This document shows, in pieces, positions 47,919 through 61,438 of a stretch of DNA of 64,000 nt. Position 1 is the stretch's first letter. Every line of letters begins with the position of its first letter. This DNA is from Ottelia alismoides (lineage: Eukaryota > Streptophyta > Magnoliopsida > Alismatales > Hydrocharitaceae). A program made the translations under genes and the position numbers. The notes below the pieces were generated by a model. The model had not been told where the DNA came from. It worked only from the letters and a program-made list of their open reading frames with translations, and made no database searches. The DNA lies in the NCBI GenBank assembly GCA_037367405.1, contig JAZKJV010008265.1, positions 310,001 through 374,000 on the forward strand, read 5' to 3'.

Positions 47919-49500
47919 CTTAGGTTGAAGGTTTTGGATACGATCCGTAAACCTAGGACGACTTGGGTACGTTAAGGTTGCGAAAGTTTTTGTCGCATTT
48001 CATTTTCGCACATGTATTTAGTGAATAACTTCGACCTGTTTAAAATGTTTAAACACGAATTAATCACTTGGATTTTGTTTCTAATTAAATAAGGAATCCA
48101 TAGGATCTGAGTTTACGTAATGTGGATTCCGTTTGCTCGAGATATGGTCGTTTTAATGAATATGCATTCACTGTTGCGGGAACTGCGAATCGTAATATGA
48201 TTGATGAGTTAATTATTGTTTTGATCTGCCTTGAAATGCATGAAATATCACTTAGGTTCTGTCATAAATCAAATTATCAATCTTAGGAAACTTATTTTGC
48301 ATAATTTGGATTTGTTTTGATTGAGATATGTTAATTTTAGTAAGTAGGGGTCACTGCTGAAATTACATTCTTAATCAAGAACCAAGTGATTGTCAATTAG
48401 TGAAATTAATTATTAATTTCATGAAATAATTGTGGAAAATATTTGGTAAATGTTTAATGATGATTATTTCCTTAATTGACTTGACCTCAACCAATAATTG
48501 ATTAGATTTGATCTAGATCATAATTGGAAACACAATTAATAAACAACTTGCTTGAATAGAATTGAGAATTTGGTTAGCAAATTTCCTTATAATCAAATTT
48601 GTTTTAATTATTACTATATGGTATAATTTTGATTGAAAAACCGATGATCATTTCAAGTACAAAGTGATTGGCTCGACATTATTTTTTTCCCGAGGCAGAT
48701 ATGGTGTCTAGTCGGGGAACGTTGGGGTAGCGTGTCGCACCGGTTGCGGTCCGTCCCACTCCCGCCGGTACTGGCAATGATAGTGGGTAGGGAACGAATG
48801 ATGCCTGTGAGATCATGAGGTATTTTCTAATTATAAAATTCGAATTAATACGTACTTTGAGATAAAACATTATATTCAAGCAAAATCAGGTTTGTTGATT
48901 GAATTGGAATGATAATTAATTTAATGTGATTAAGTTAATTACATCCAATTAAAAATACTCTATTATGAATAGATGTGTATTTCCCTTGGAAGAATTAATT
49001 ATATGATTGTGATTCATAATAATTGATTAAAATTTGAATATGAGGTGGAGGATCACATAAGTGACATCCATGGTCTTCCGTCAAGGCGAAGGGTTCCGTC
49101 GCCAGATATTGTATGTAGGAGATGTCTGTCCGAAGTGACAGCTCCTTTATACAATCCATTTGGATTGGGCCCGTCGCTTCTCGAAAGAGTAAGGACGTAT
49201 GCATAGTGACCCCAATATCAGATCCTCATATTATTGGGGCGATATTGGATTGCGCATAGCGAGTTGTATTCCTGTTGACGGTTGGTTCAATTAATGACGG
49301 GTCAACATCACCTCAGGGGTGGTGGGCTCGGGTGTTAGGGACTGAATTGGGAGATGTAAGTTAGACTTGCAAGGCGGAATGTGTTCCCGCTTCTTTTTAT
49401 CCAAGTTACAGATTCTCATATTAGTGGGATGTAACAGAGTTAGAAAGGAGATCCCAAATCTTGTTGAGATATAATTGTAAGTATATCTCTTACATTGAAA
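47919..49500 (+). other. Copia B leader
   Basis: Matches 14042-15600 of element A. No coding similarity is recognised. Confidence 0.5.
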
Positions 49501-52500
49501 GTGACTAAGGGAATGAACTTTCATTGTTGACATGGCAAGGCAACTTTGATATAAAAATTCCTAAATCAAAGCAAATTATATATTTATATATGTTTATGCA
49601 AATTTCTTATTTCAGATAATCTGTCTTTAATCCCTCTCAATGTTATACTCAATAATAACCAGTAGAATATCATGGATTAGACCCATGATCCAGATATTGT
49701 ACTTGCAGTTGGACATATAATGTATGTGGTTACAATGTGCAAGTTTCCTCATAATAATGATGAGTGACAATTAAATATATAATAGGACTACAACCCTGGG
49801 GTTTGTATGTCTCTATAGTCTTGATCTCTCATCGAATGTACTTTGGAAGTTACATGTCGATGATGATCGTAATTGTCAAATAATCCTTATAAAATTCTAA
49901 GAAGATGTTCTGGCATACATATGTGCTCTAGGCATTTAATCATGAATGACGTAGTTCTCTGCATCATGCAGAATAGTAGTTCTATAAGAGATGATGTATT
50001 CAAATTGTTTGAATACCTACCTGAACCAATGTTTTTAAGAGTTTAGATGGATGTAGATACGTTGAGTGTCATCATTCCACTATCTATACTCTAGTCACTA
50101 ATGAAGCTTCATGATATTCATATTGTATGAATTGAATTAAGCATGTATAAATGTGGAAATATCGTATATTGAAATCTTTTGAATTCAACATAAGAGATCC
50201 TTCGTCTTAAGTAATGGTTGTTTATAGATAAAGGGAGCGCATTGGAAGCATGGGTTGGACCCAGGTAAGAAGGAAAGTCAAAGAGTTGACTGTACTTCTG
50301 TGACTTCCATATGACATCCAAATAGTTGAATGAATGCCAAAACTGCAAATAGACCGATGTACTGATAGTGTGACTATCTTGTCTATCTAGTATACTTAGA
50401 GAAGGATCCGGATGGTGCATCAGAATAATCTACATATAATCACTGAAATTGACATACTTATTTGATAAGATAAAGTCTAATAATTGTATCCCATTCTTCT
50501 AAATGACACTTGCAATTGGTTGCATATATGTTAGAAGATTAGAAATTTGATCTTAAGGTTCAATAGTCATTCACATGGATATTGATGCAATTGTTGCACC
50601 AATCTTTATTGGATTGATGGACTTCATAATTTTAGTGGGAGAGACCTTAGTCTTAGAGAATGGCTCTATGGCCTAGATTTTAGAATACACTCATTGTTTA
50701 TTTCTAAATGTTGGAAATGAACATGAATTCTGTAATACACCTATCATAAAGAGTTATGATGGAGATATTTCAGATAGTAATCTAAATTCTTGTGGACTCT
50801 ACTAAATTAGAAAATTAATGAATGGTTCATTAACAATTCTAATACTTAAATTAAACCTTAAAAGAACTATAGGAGAATGAAGATCATTTGATAATGATCT
50901 GGCATCAAGCCTTGGACATTTGTCTATTGATGTGATCAATAGACTAGTAAGAAACTTTAGATTGTCTAAAGGTTCAAATCTTACACATTAGTGAATATTG
51001 TATTCAAAAGTAAAAATGTCCAATACACCCTTCCTTAAAATGGTGTAAGATGTCAAGGTATTCAAGATCTCAGGCATATTGATGTATGTGAATCATCTAT
51101 ATCATAGTAAACATTATGGATATGTAATATCTATTGATGATTATGTATGATATTAGATTTCTTCTCTTCACCTAAGAAACCTTTGAAATGTTCAAAGATT
51201 TCACAATTTTAGTTTAGAACCAAAGTTTGAAGGAAGATGAAATGAATTTGATCTAACCAAGGTAGCTTGTACCTATAGATTAATTCAAGGAATACCTTAT
51301 GGAGATGTGAATATCATTCCTATCTCAATGCTCCTAATGAACCTTAACTCAATAGAGTTGTAGGGAGATACAATTGATCATGTGTGACATGATTTGATAA
51401 ATAATTAATCTATGCATAATTATCTCTTAGTTTCCATGTATATATATGTGGTAGAGACTACATTATATATCCTAACAAGGTTCCATGCTAGTAAGCTGGA
51501 ATCTAGCACCAGAGAGTGCTACTCCATTAGAAAAATAAAGGATGGTATTGGATACCTATTTTATGACCTTAAGATTCTTAAAAGATCTCATCTCTAAGAA
51601 TGTGATTCATAGATGATGAGACTATTAAGAATCAAGATGAAAATGAAATGAAGGAACTCATTTAATCTTGATAAGATAATGAGGCTCCTGGAATCGGAAA
51701 CTAAATAGACAATTAAAGATGAAACATTAATACCTCTTCAAATAAGTTTGAGGATGGATTTTGTGTGTCAGTTTAATTTGACAATGATCTGACTTCATGT
51801 GATGAAGCTTCTGAAGATCATAGCATGGAAAGATTGATGTTAGCAATAAAAGTTTAATGTAGACTTCATATACAAGTGTTTTATATGGACCCTCGAGGAT
51901 CCACCTATAAGGGTTAGACCCATTAAGGTGTAAGTGTGTCTTCAATAGAAAGAGGGAACCTGATGAGAAGGTTGAGACCTTCAAAGCACGGTTCGTAGCC
52001 ATGAGCTGCACATCGAAGAGAAGACATCACTTGCGATGAGACCTGCTCTTCAGTGACCATGCTTGAATCCATCAGAATATTGCTAACCATAGCTACACAA
52101 CTTGACTATGACATCTTCATGATGTAAATCAAGATTGCACTCCTCTATGAATACCTCTCTGAGGACATCCACATGAAACAACCCCAGGGCTTCATGGTTG
52201 AGGAAAGCAAAATGTGCAACCTAAAGAAACTCCATCTTTGGGCTCAAATAAATTTCTTGTAGTTGGAACATAAGATTTAATGAAATTATAAATGTTATGA
52301 TTTTAGATAAAATCTTGATGAACCATGTGAAGCTTAGTGGGAGTGCCATTGTGTTCATCATGCTAAATGTAGATAATATCTAATGATATAAGGATAATAA
52401 TAAGTGTTTTATAATCTGGTTGTTCCATACCTAAAGATATGATCTCAAGAATACCTCTTAGATCTTAGTTCTGAAGTTGTTCAGAAGCAAACAGAAGAGG

Positions 52501-53170
52501 GTATTAGGACCGTCACATTAATGGCACACCTTAGACATTTCCATTTTTTGGAAAATTCCAAGAAAGGCTTCTTTCCCTCAAGATATGGTACTGACCTATC
52601 TAAAGGGATAGCACCTCAAAGAGTTGAGGATGTGAATGCTAAAACTGCTTGCTGTTGTGTATCAGTTCCGAGAAGCCGGTATGTGCTAGATGTGTACAAA
52701 AACTAGATTTCTACCATGCAGTGGGAGTAGTAAACTGTTATTAATCCTACTATGGTGACAAAACACTTGATTGTAGTAATAACAATATCTTCATGGAGGA
52801 CAAGACTTTTGATATAGTGATCTCAAAGTCTTATCTTCAAGAAATTAAGACTTTATAGATAGTGATCTAAAAGGTCTTAACTGTTAATACCTTATGAGAT
52901 AGAGATATCCAGGAATAAGGGTATTCTGATAAGGATAAATTGAAAGTACATGCTGGTTATAATAATTATTGAGGTGTAGTGTCAAGGACACAATGATTGA
53001 GTATTGGATGCGAACACTGTCACTAGGAGATATGCAAGTGTCGTAAAAGGACTTGGCATAGTCTCTTGGGAACAGAGTGATAGATCAACTTACCTAGCTA
53101 TTTTCTAAAAAGCTTATGATTGTCACATGAGTGTGGGTTTAAATGATTAGCCCACTAATGGATCTTTGGG
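49500..53170 (+). pseudogene. Copia B gag-pol remnants
   Basis: Same domain order as in A. The GAG-pre-integrase remnant begins LGHLSIDVINRLV near 50912; the following zinc-ligand region is broken by two stops. RT remnants include EDIHMKQPQGFMVEESKM near 52160 and the former catalytic box, which reads NVDN at 52366-52377 before a frameshift. Numerous stops and indels make it non-functional. The RT PQGF segment is better preserved than in A, where a stop precedes it. Confidence 0.8.
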
Positions 53171-53182
53171 CTAGTGGGAGAT
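53171..53182 (+). promoter_or_regulatory. Copia B polypurine tract
   Basis: CTAGTGGGAGAT lies directly before the 3' LTR, as in element A. Confidence 0.8.
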
Positions 53183-55819
53183 TCTTGGACATGCGAGCCC
53201 ACGACAAGCCATTATGCAATAAATGTTATTGCGAATATCATTCCATAATCTGAAATGAAGAATAGATAATTTGCATAATAGGTCCGTTAGTACAATTAGG
53301 GTTATGTACCATGGCCATCTTAATGATCACACAGTTGTTGATTCAATTATTAAATCAAAGAGGCTAGTGCTTGGATGAATATCTAATGAGTTAGATTGAG
53401 GACTCATCAAGCACCTTCAAATGATTGTTAAAATATGATCTTCAGCCTGAGTAGGATGGAAATCCTTTCTCAGTTAGGTTAATATCTGTCCGACCTCTTG
53501 ATGCAGGTCCTCTGCATACGAATAGAGATCGGAGGTGTCAGATTAGTTAGGTGAAAGAGTTGACTCTACGAGATTGAGATAACCAAAGTCCTATATCATA
53601 TGCTGTCATGATATAGGCACGCGTCCTCTAACTGGAGACATATGTGTTACTATATGTCTGAGTATGCACATTTGGTAGACCAATAGGTTGATGACCAAAT
53701 CAAGGTCTATACACCGGCGCATTGGTGTGCATGCTAGGGCATATGAGTAATACGATCTCTCAAAGGGATCATACAGGTTCATTACTGAACCGAAAGACAT
53801 GAGCTCACTCAAGAGATATTGGGAAGATCCAATTCCGTGCACGATCATCTTTCTTTAGAATCTTGACTGAATTTATAGGTTTGATATATTCTTTTAGAAA
53901 GTATATGATCAAGACCTAGGTATGATATATTCTTTTAGAAAGTATATGATCGATACTGACTCCCAATAGTCAAATGAGAAACTTAATGATAAATCCCTGA
54001 AGTAGACACTGTAAAATTGATGTTATACTTCGGGATCATTCTGGGTCTTCCAGTATGCATGATGTACAGGTATTGGAAATACCTGAGGGTGATGTGATCA
54101 TAAACGATTGTATAGCCATGATGTTTCCATTCCTAGGGATGATGAAACGGGCCTGGATTTTAGTGACTCCTCTCAATAGAGAAGTGATATGATCTTGATC
54201 CAAGTGTTGGACATTGATCTGAATGTGATTCAGATGCAATGAGAAGATTGGATTTACGGTCTTGATTTAAACAAGCATCTGTGTGAGGCCTGAGATCTAA
54301 ATTTGAGATGTAATCTCAATATCCAAGTCACTATACGTGGAACAATACAATCACCCCGTCCTTATCTCCAAGCATCTGTGGAGAAAGCGCACTATCCTTG
54401 AATGAGCTCAGGATAATTTCATTGTTGATATAAGTATCCAAGCATTGAGAAAATGGATAGTTAAATGTGATTTAATTATCATGATTAATATGTATTCAAT
54501 TCATAAAGAGAATTGTCTTAGATAATTAAATGTGATTTGATTATCAAAGATATAAATAATGTGAATGTGATTCATATTATTTGGGCATATGAGAATAGAG
54601 ATCCAATATGATTAAATGTGATTTAATTATCACGGATATGATAAACGTGGATAGAAATATCCATATTAATCATATATATCATATATGTGATTTATACTAT
54701 ATAAGAGAGAGTAATTTGTAATTTACATTTGTTAATTATATGTTACTGTGAATTGGATTTACATTGGACAATTAATTGAAAATGTAATTCACATTTTATT
54801 TTGGGTTGTGAATGTGATTCACAAATTTCCACTAGCATGATTGCAATGTTCACAAAATAAATTAGATTTATTTTTGTGAAATAATTTGCAACAAAGGTCG
54901 TTGCACAAATAGGAGAAATTAATGGGATAATGTATCTCATGGAATAAAAGGAAAGGAGGCCACCTTCCTTGTAGGGAGGGTGGACGGCCACATTTCCTAC
55001 AAGGAATGTGGTGGCCGTCCACTACCTTCATGGAAGGAGGCTTGGCTCCTTTCCTAATTCTCCAATGGAGATTGATTTAATATAAATCAAATTATATTCA
55101 ATGTATATTTGATTTTATTAAATTAATTGTTGTTGGTATTTACCAACACAATTCTTGGCCATTAAAAGAAACACAAATCAATGAGAGCCATTGGATTTGT
55201 GTTGTCTATGGATTGAGATACATGGATCCCAAAATATTATAAAAGGAGAGGCACCCCTTTGTTCTTCTTTACACATAATGAGAGCATAAGTCTCTCTCTC
55301 TCTCTCTCTTTCTCTCTATATGCCCACTTCCTCTCTCTCATGGTCGTCCACCATGGATGCCCTAGAGAGAGTCTCCATCACCGCTGCGTTGTCATCATGT
55401 TGTCCGATCGTTTGCTCGTGGATCCCCGTCTCCTTTGGTGCGACTTTCTCGTGAAGAAGATGTCGGATCTCGTGTGTCAAGATCAGGAGATCCGCTGCTT
55501 AGATCATCAACATGGATTGCAAAAAACATGTGTTTCATCAACACACTCGCAAGCGTCTCCTCCGTCGGATCGGACTTGAGACAGGAGGTCTCGTCGTTTA
55601 GAGACTCGATCGCAACCACGCTTCAAGAGGTAATCCTATTACTTGTTTGTGGTTTATACGAAACGATTCGAGAAGTGTTCTTGGATCATGCGGTTTCGTC
55701 ACATGAAATTTTTTGATTTTGGCTGCATAAAACAACTAGTACGACTAGTCGTTCTTTGTCGTATTCGATACGATTCTCACGAATCCGTGATGTGCTTGAG
55801 TATTATCCCATATCCTTCA
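53183..55819 (+). repeat. Copia B 3' LTR
   Basis: Starts TCTTGGACATGCGAGCCC (TG mutated to TC) and ends CCCATATCCTTCA. Palindrome cluster 54456-54823, TATAAAAG 55238-55245, leader ORF 55340-55579. Confidence 0.92.
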
Positions 55820-57409
55820 TCATCATCCTCCTATATTTTACTTTTACTAGTCCATTAGCAAACACTAATTCTATAAATAAGTGCAAGAAAAAAGAAAAAG
55901 AAAAAAGGAAAACAAAATAACATAGTACATGCTTTATTTCTTTATACCAAAACTCACATCACCAATAATTTAGAATTCGAATTAGACATTTGGATTAATA
56001 GTTCATCGGGATTCTATTAGAATTGGAATTTAAATCTCGATAGCCCTCATGTTCCATTAATCCTTATCAAGGTTCACGTAAATAACCAACTCAGATCCAC
56101 CTATCCATCGCGTAAACTTTTCAGCTTTGAAAGCAATTTGTACTGTGTTTGAATTGTTTTAGCTCTTCTTACTTAGAGAAGCGAAGAAACCACCAATCCC
56201 AGTAATACACTCCCATTCATCTCTGATTTAGCTACTCAATCCTTGAGGAGGGGGTATTTCCTTCTAAGGTCAGGTCATGCTGTGTGCACAACCGATTAAA
56301 AAGAGAAGAAAGATGAATGGAAAGAACTGGAGTGTGATCAGTGTGAACACATCTCCTTGTGATGCATGGCCAGTTTAGCCAAGTATACAATAAAATAATG
56401 CACGCTTTTCTGAAGCTTGGACCATTGTAGTCAAATTTGTATTTGGTTTATTTCTTCTTTTTGGTAGAAATAATTGTTGCACTGCATAGATCTCTTGTGC
56501 CTCGATGGATATAGCATCTTTTCTTTTCGTCCAATTTTTAGGGTCTTAGAAAAATTGTGTTAGTATATCTTTCCCTCATCTGAATCTTTATTTCAATCAT
56601 GATCTCTCCCGTCTTTAGACATCAGCGCCACTAGACAAGGATGGAATCACATCACCGAAATGGATTGTCATTCACAGCCCAATGCAAGTTGAGATAAGTG
56701 TAGAGTGCACGAGTTCAAAATTGGTTCAGATGGAGAGGAGTTAAACGGATGACAGTATGTGTCTTACTAAGGCAAATTCAAGTTGAATTACGAATATGGT
56801 CTCATGTAACCTAACGAATTAAATTTAAAAGACCTGAAGAGTCTTTATAGCTTGTAATAAAGTACTTATAGAATTAAGTGGATTAAAGACTAAACCAAGT
56901 CCCATATCTCAGACTTAGATCCATTCGGTTCACGAATCAAATTTGTTTTGAAAAATGCGAATGAATGCAACAAATTTTATATGAAGTGGATTTTTCGACT
57001 TAAAATTTTTAAGTGATTTTAATGAATTATGCAATTTTTTATTTAATTTTAAAACTTTTATTTTTTAGCAAATTTTGGAAGAGTTAGTGAATTAATTCAA
57101 TTTACATAAGTTTTACAAGAATTTTGTATATTATACAAATGATTTTAGTGCAACTTTCATAAACAAGATTATACGGATTTTATACAAGACATTACAAGTT
57201 TTAATAATTAAGGATTTTATCCGAGTATTTTATAACATATTTTATATACAATTTTTAAGACATTTTTTATTACGTCTTATTTACGGTTTTCTTTCGGCTT
57301 TTAGAAACATGAAATATATACACCCATACGTTTAGAGAGTCATATTATTAAAAATACAATATAGTACAAGTTACGGCTTCTAAAGTATGTATAGAATATA
57401 TGTACGACA
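55820..57409 (-). other. Element E: LTR end, outer polypurine tract and 3' UTR spacer
   Basis: TCATC (55820-55824) is B's second target duplication; with the following A it completes E's LTR end (TCATCA, 55825). Next is TCCTCCTATATTTTAC, E's eroded polypurine tract (minus strand), and about 1.58 kb of non-coding sequence matching D's 10835-11377 plus 21998-23032. It includes an (AAAAAG)n run near 55890. It ends GACA against the inner polypurine-like sequence at 57410. Confidence 0.72.
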
Positions 57410-57765
57410 CCCCCTATACTTGGTGTGAACCATGTCCACATATTGACCAAAGAAACGACAAAGGAAGACATAACTCAAAAAAAGTATAGTATGTTGAAAA
57501 GAATTCCATACTACAATGGCTCAAAAGAATAACAAATAAAAGAAAAGAAGTCAATCATCCCCTCTATACTTAGGATCAAATAAACCTAAGGATGGTTGGC
57601 TCAAAACCGAAGATGATCGAGGTCGAGAGAATGTAGACAAGCAAGGACTCGGTTTATTCCCCTTATACTTAGGGTAAAATATCCCTATGTGAAGAATAAC
57701 AACAGGTGAGGAACAAACGATAGATCAAATGATACAATAACTGAACGCAATCAAAGGACGGTGAT
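57410..57765 (-). repeat. Polypurine-tract hairpin array in E's 3' UTR (truncated)
   Basis: Inverted repeats at 57411-57490 (CCCCTATACTTGG with AAAGTATAG), 57559-57592 (CCCCTCTATACTTAGG / CCTAAGGATG) and 57659-57692 (CCCCTTATACTTAGGG / CCCTATGTG). They align with D's array from 23033 onward. Similarity to D stops at about 57765, where a different sequence begins, so E's gag-pol is not present in this window. Confidence 0.72.
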
Positions 57766-57906
57766 AAATTTTATCTATGTGGAATCCGCCTTTGATAGCA
57801 TATGTAATAAACATTTGCACTCCCTTTCTATATTCATAACTCGAAATGGATTTCTCCAAGCAACTTATGTACTACATCAATTGCACACCTATAATCAATA
57901 ACCACA
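57766..57906 (-). repeat. Partial direct duplication of the CACTA-like exon
   Basis: Matches 58307-58465 with the same exon-like segment (for example TATGTAATAAACATTTG and ATATTCATAACTCGAAATGG in both). The second copy has 18 extra bases (TGTTTCCATTTTTATG region). The two are direct repeats about 540 bp apart. Confidence 0.75.
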
Positions 57907-58828
57907 AAATAGCAAACTCAATAAAAATTTGAGTAAACAATTACCATACTCTTTTTTTAGAATTAATATTCTATTAAGTTCTTCCATTGAGCAACCTAGA
58001 TAAATGGTTAACACGAATAATCATTTGTTTATCGAAATAAATAAAATATGAGAATTAATTATTAAGGTTGCATTTCAATTTAAAAATGATCTCAAAGACT
58101 ATTTCTAACTTAATCCTCAATATTTACAGACTTACTTAGGTGTATCTTCTATCACATCTTTGAGAATAATTTTTATTTTAGAGCTTCCCTGAAATTGCAC
58201 CATTTTTTGTAAAGTGATTCTAGAATCGAACCATGAGCATACATGTTACTTGGAAACATCCTCATGTGTCATCAACTTCTTGTTGAGAGACTTTAGAGAA
58301 GGATAATGAAAAATTTTATCTATGTGGAAACCTCCTTTGATAACATATGTAATAAACATTTGAACTCCCTCTCTATATTCATAACTCGAAATGGATTTCT
58401 TCTAGCAACTTGTTTCCATTTTTATGTACAACATCAATTGCGCACCTATAATCAATAACCATAAAATAGCAAACATCAGAAATTTGGTTATATTAACCAG
58501 ATGTAGATAATACAAAAGCATAATAAAAGGAAGAGAACATTCACTAACATGAAATTAATAATCCTTCCATTCGACAAGCATTCATGAATATTATTTAATG
58601 TTTCTCTGAAGAGAATGTTTTCATTATAAGAAATTCCTTTAGTTTGACATATTTCTTGTTTTGCTTCATAATTATCATAATATGCTCGAATTCATTATGA
58701 ATAACATCGTAAATTTAGAATATTGTGTATTTCCATTCTCCCTGCAATTCTTGATCATTAATTTAACAATGCGATACAACTTCTGTTTGTGTGAAAAAAA
58801 TTCATTATCATAATATTATGAGAATTAA

Positions 58829-58890
58829 TATATATATATATATATGTATATGTATATATGCATATATGTATGTATGTATGTATGAATACC
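58829..58890. repeat. Microsatellite (TA)n and (TATG)n
   Basis: An alternating AT run passes into TATG tetranucleotide repeats. Confidence 0.9.
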
Positions 58891-60094
58891 TGTTTATTTC
58901 AATAAACATAAGAAATGTACATTATATAGACAAAAGATAGAACCTATTTAATTTCTAATGGCAAAGTGAGCAAATATGATGTAGTGAGAGCAAACTTCAT
59001 ATATAAAAAATAATATAGACAATAATACTTTGATTTAAATATATGACTATACAAATATTATTTCTGAAAAATACTAAACTTCGACGACACCTACTTACGA
59101 GTAAAAGCTATTCCCACAATGAAAGAATTAGCTCAAATATGAAAATTTTCTCCAACTGATAAATACTTTACTATTCCACAACGTGCGCGGATCACAATTC
59201 AAGCCAAAGAACCCTTTCCTCTCGTTATACATGAACTACAAATTGAAGATAATAAATAATATATTGTATTCTCTCACTGAAACAAGCACACACGATCATT
59301 TATATGTGGCATGAGTAGAAAAGTTATCTTCTCACGTACACAAATTCATACCCATACAAACACATAATCAAAACACACAATCAGGCAGTCATTAATCAAC
59401 TACATTCTTCATTTCTAGGTGAATGATAAATGTAAAATTGCAAATCCATTTAGCACTTAAACATATTATCCCATCGAAATGTAAATATAAATTTGTTACA
59501 CCACCTATCTTTATGAGAAAACAACCCTAATTTAAAATGCATGTGAAGAGGGAATACATTTATTTTAATATAAAATATACAAATTACACATACCTTCTGA
59601 TCTAGCTTGAAATCAAACAAAGGTATGATCCTTAATTATGAAATTAAATAGGTAGATTTTATAGGATTGCAATGATTAAACATAAATATTATATATTATA
59701 ATGGAGATATATGGTTTAAATTTAATTGAAATCAAATAATCTTGCATAGAGTTACTCAGTAAATAAGAGATCACAATAAAGATTTTGCATATCTTCCGAT
59801 CTAGACTGCATATCTCTAAATGAGAATAAAAGATCAGTCAATCATGACAAGAGTGGAGCGATCTAGAGAATGATCAACCACAATGCGGGGAAAGTTGTCA
59901 TGACTTGCTCCCACGATATTTGCACTTTACAACTCCAATTCTTACTTGATTTCAAATGTACAATTCTTCTCAATCCCGTAATACATTCTAAAATAGATTC
60001 ATCGTTCATGAATCAAAATGTACAATATACTATAACATTGGCTAAAATGAATAAAGATGAAAATGATCGAATCTTCTAAATATTGTATATCATC

Positions 60095-61438
60095 TGTTAG
60101 AGTATCCTTGCATTCATTCATATTCCCTCATTTTTCGTACTCAATAAACTAGCAACTCGGTGTGGGAAACCAAATGATACAACATATGAGCCAAATGGCC
60201 CACGAAAGGAGAATGGCATAAATCACATATAACTAATATATATATGAAACAAAAAAGCAAATCATGCTAGTGTTTATTGGAAATCATAAATATAAGCAAC
60301 ATGGTGTATGCACTACGTTAGTATCACAATTCACTTGTAAGAGTAAGTATCCACCTTGATAAGATTTATACGATTTTAAATTATGTAATATGATCCAAAA
60401 GAGACCAAGTTAAAGAACGTCTACAAGAGTATATGAGAACAAATTTTTTTATGCATCATTACTTACTAGGCTCATACCTGAGAAATCAAGATATGCATTT
60501 GTGGTCAAGATATGTTCTCAAGATATGGAAATGTATACTAGTCATATATCATTAACAAGATTCCAGTGTTACTACATCAAGAGTTGTCCATAACCAAAAC
60601 AAAGTGAAACTGCACTCTTCCTACTCTTGGACATCCCATGCCATGTAGGGCACCAATACAAATCAATAACCATAGTCCAACTCATCTTTTATCCACTATT
60701 AGGGATTCGACTTACTACTAACCTATGATCATATTAATTATTTCATGAGATATTTTGTATTCTTTGTATTAGTTGATTTACTTGAATATGTAACTTACAC
60801 AATTATGTAATACAAAGTCACATGTGTCCATAAGTTCAAATGAGTCTCAGGTATACTCAATATTTTGTAGATTAGATACATTGTTTACATCAACAAGGAG
60901 TTAATCTCAACTATTATAATCCTCCCATAAACTTATTGTCGTATACCCATATTGAATGATCATTCATATTGCGCGTGATCTAAAAGATATATCCACATAT
61001 AGATTTGTCTAAAGATCATGAAATCATGTTTTCTCATAGATTAAACCCCTCAGTTCATTCACACAATATACTCTCTGTTTGAACTCATATAAGGCTAGTA
61101 AATATAGGTGGAACTCTTCCACATTGATATGAGTATCTTCTAATCATATGATTCTTGCATTAAGACAAGATATTGAACTATTAGAATAAGGATTAAATAT
61201 TGAGATCTATACCTTAACCACAAAGTATTAACGAGATGTATCTGATTACTCAAAGGATTGATCTATCAGCTTAACAAGCTAAGCCAATAATCTCTATGCC
61301 AATTAACCTCTAAATAAATAAACAATTAACCCACGATGTGTGATAGATAAATCAATAAAATTTATGTGAGTTTAAATTTATTATAACTTTTTAAAAATAT
61401 GTGTATAGTACAAGTAGGTAGACGATCAAATTCTAACA
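60095..61438 (-). repeat. Solo LTR, probably Ty1/copia
   Basis: A 1344-bp segment bounded by TGTTAG and CTAACA (perfect 6-bp terminal inverted repeat with TG...CA ends). On the minus strand it starts TGTTAGAATTTGATCG, a copia-like LTR start. Neither side shows a primer-binding site or polypurine tract, so I read it as a solo LTR. The flanking five bases (TCATC and GAAAA) do not match, so the ends or the solo interpretation may be wrong. Confidence 0.5.

Larger units (their letters stand above)
45270..55819 (+). mobile_element. Element B: complete but dead Ty1/copia retrotransposon, sister of A
   Basis: LTRs 45270-47904 and 53183-55819 (about 2.64 kb) flank a 5.28-kb interior. The left LTR starts TGTTGGACATG and ends TATCCTTCA. 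The target-site duplication TCATC is at 45265-45269 and 55820-55824. Primer-binding site, decayed pol and purine tract match element A in order and spacing. It is inserted into the last few bases of E's LTR. Pol stops and frameshifts only partly coincide with those of A. Confidence 0.92.
57766..60094 (-). pseudogene. Probable CACTA transposase fragment (transposase-associated domain), with introns
   Basis: On the minus strand, about 58430-58180 reads SSYEYREGVQMFITYVIKGG, then HYPSLKSLNKKLMTHEDVSK and, one frame away, NMYAHGSILESLYKKWCNF. The pattern Y-x-x-G-V-x-x-F, P-x-x-K-x-x-N, V-x-x-H, G, Y-x-x-W resembles the transposase-associated domain (PF13963) found at the start of plant CACTA transposases, with the zinc-ligand cysteines lost. 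It is preceded by TTATAG and followed further on by GTAAGT, suggesting exons. A 150-bp part of it is repeated at 57766-57906. The rest of the interval (58480-60094) has no recognised similarity; it contains a (TA)n/(TATG)n microsatellite at 58829-58890. The family assignment is tentative. Confidence 0.45.

Noticed and set aside
59870..60079. 69-codon plus-strand ORF left of the solo LTR
   Set aside because: No recognisable motif, AT-rich, and opposite to the exon-like signals in the interval.
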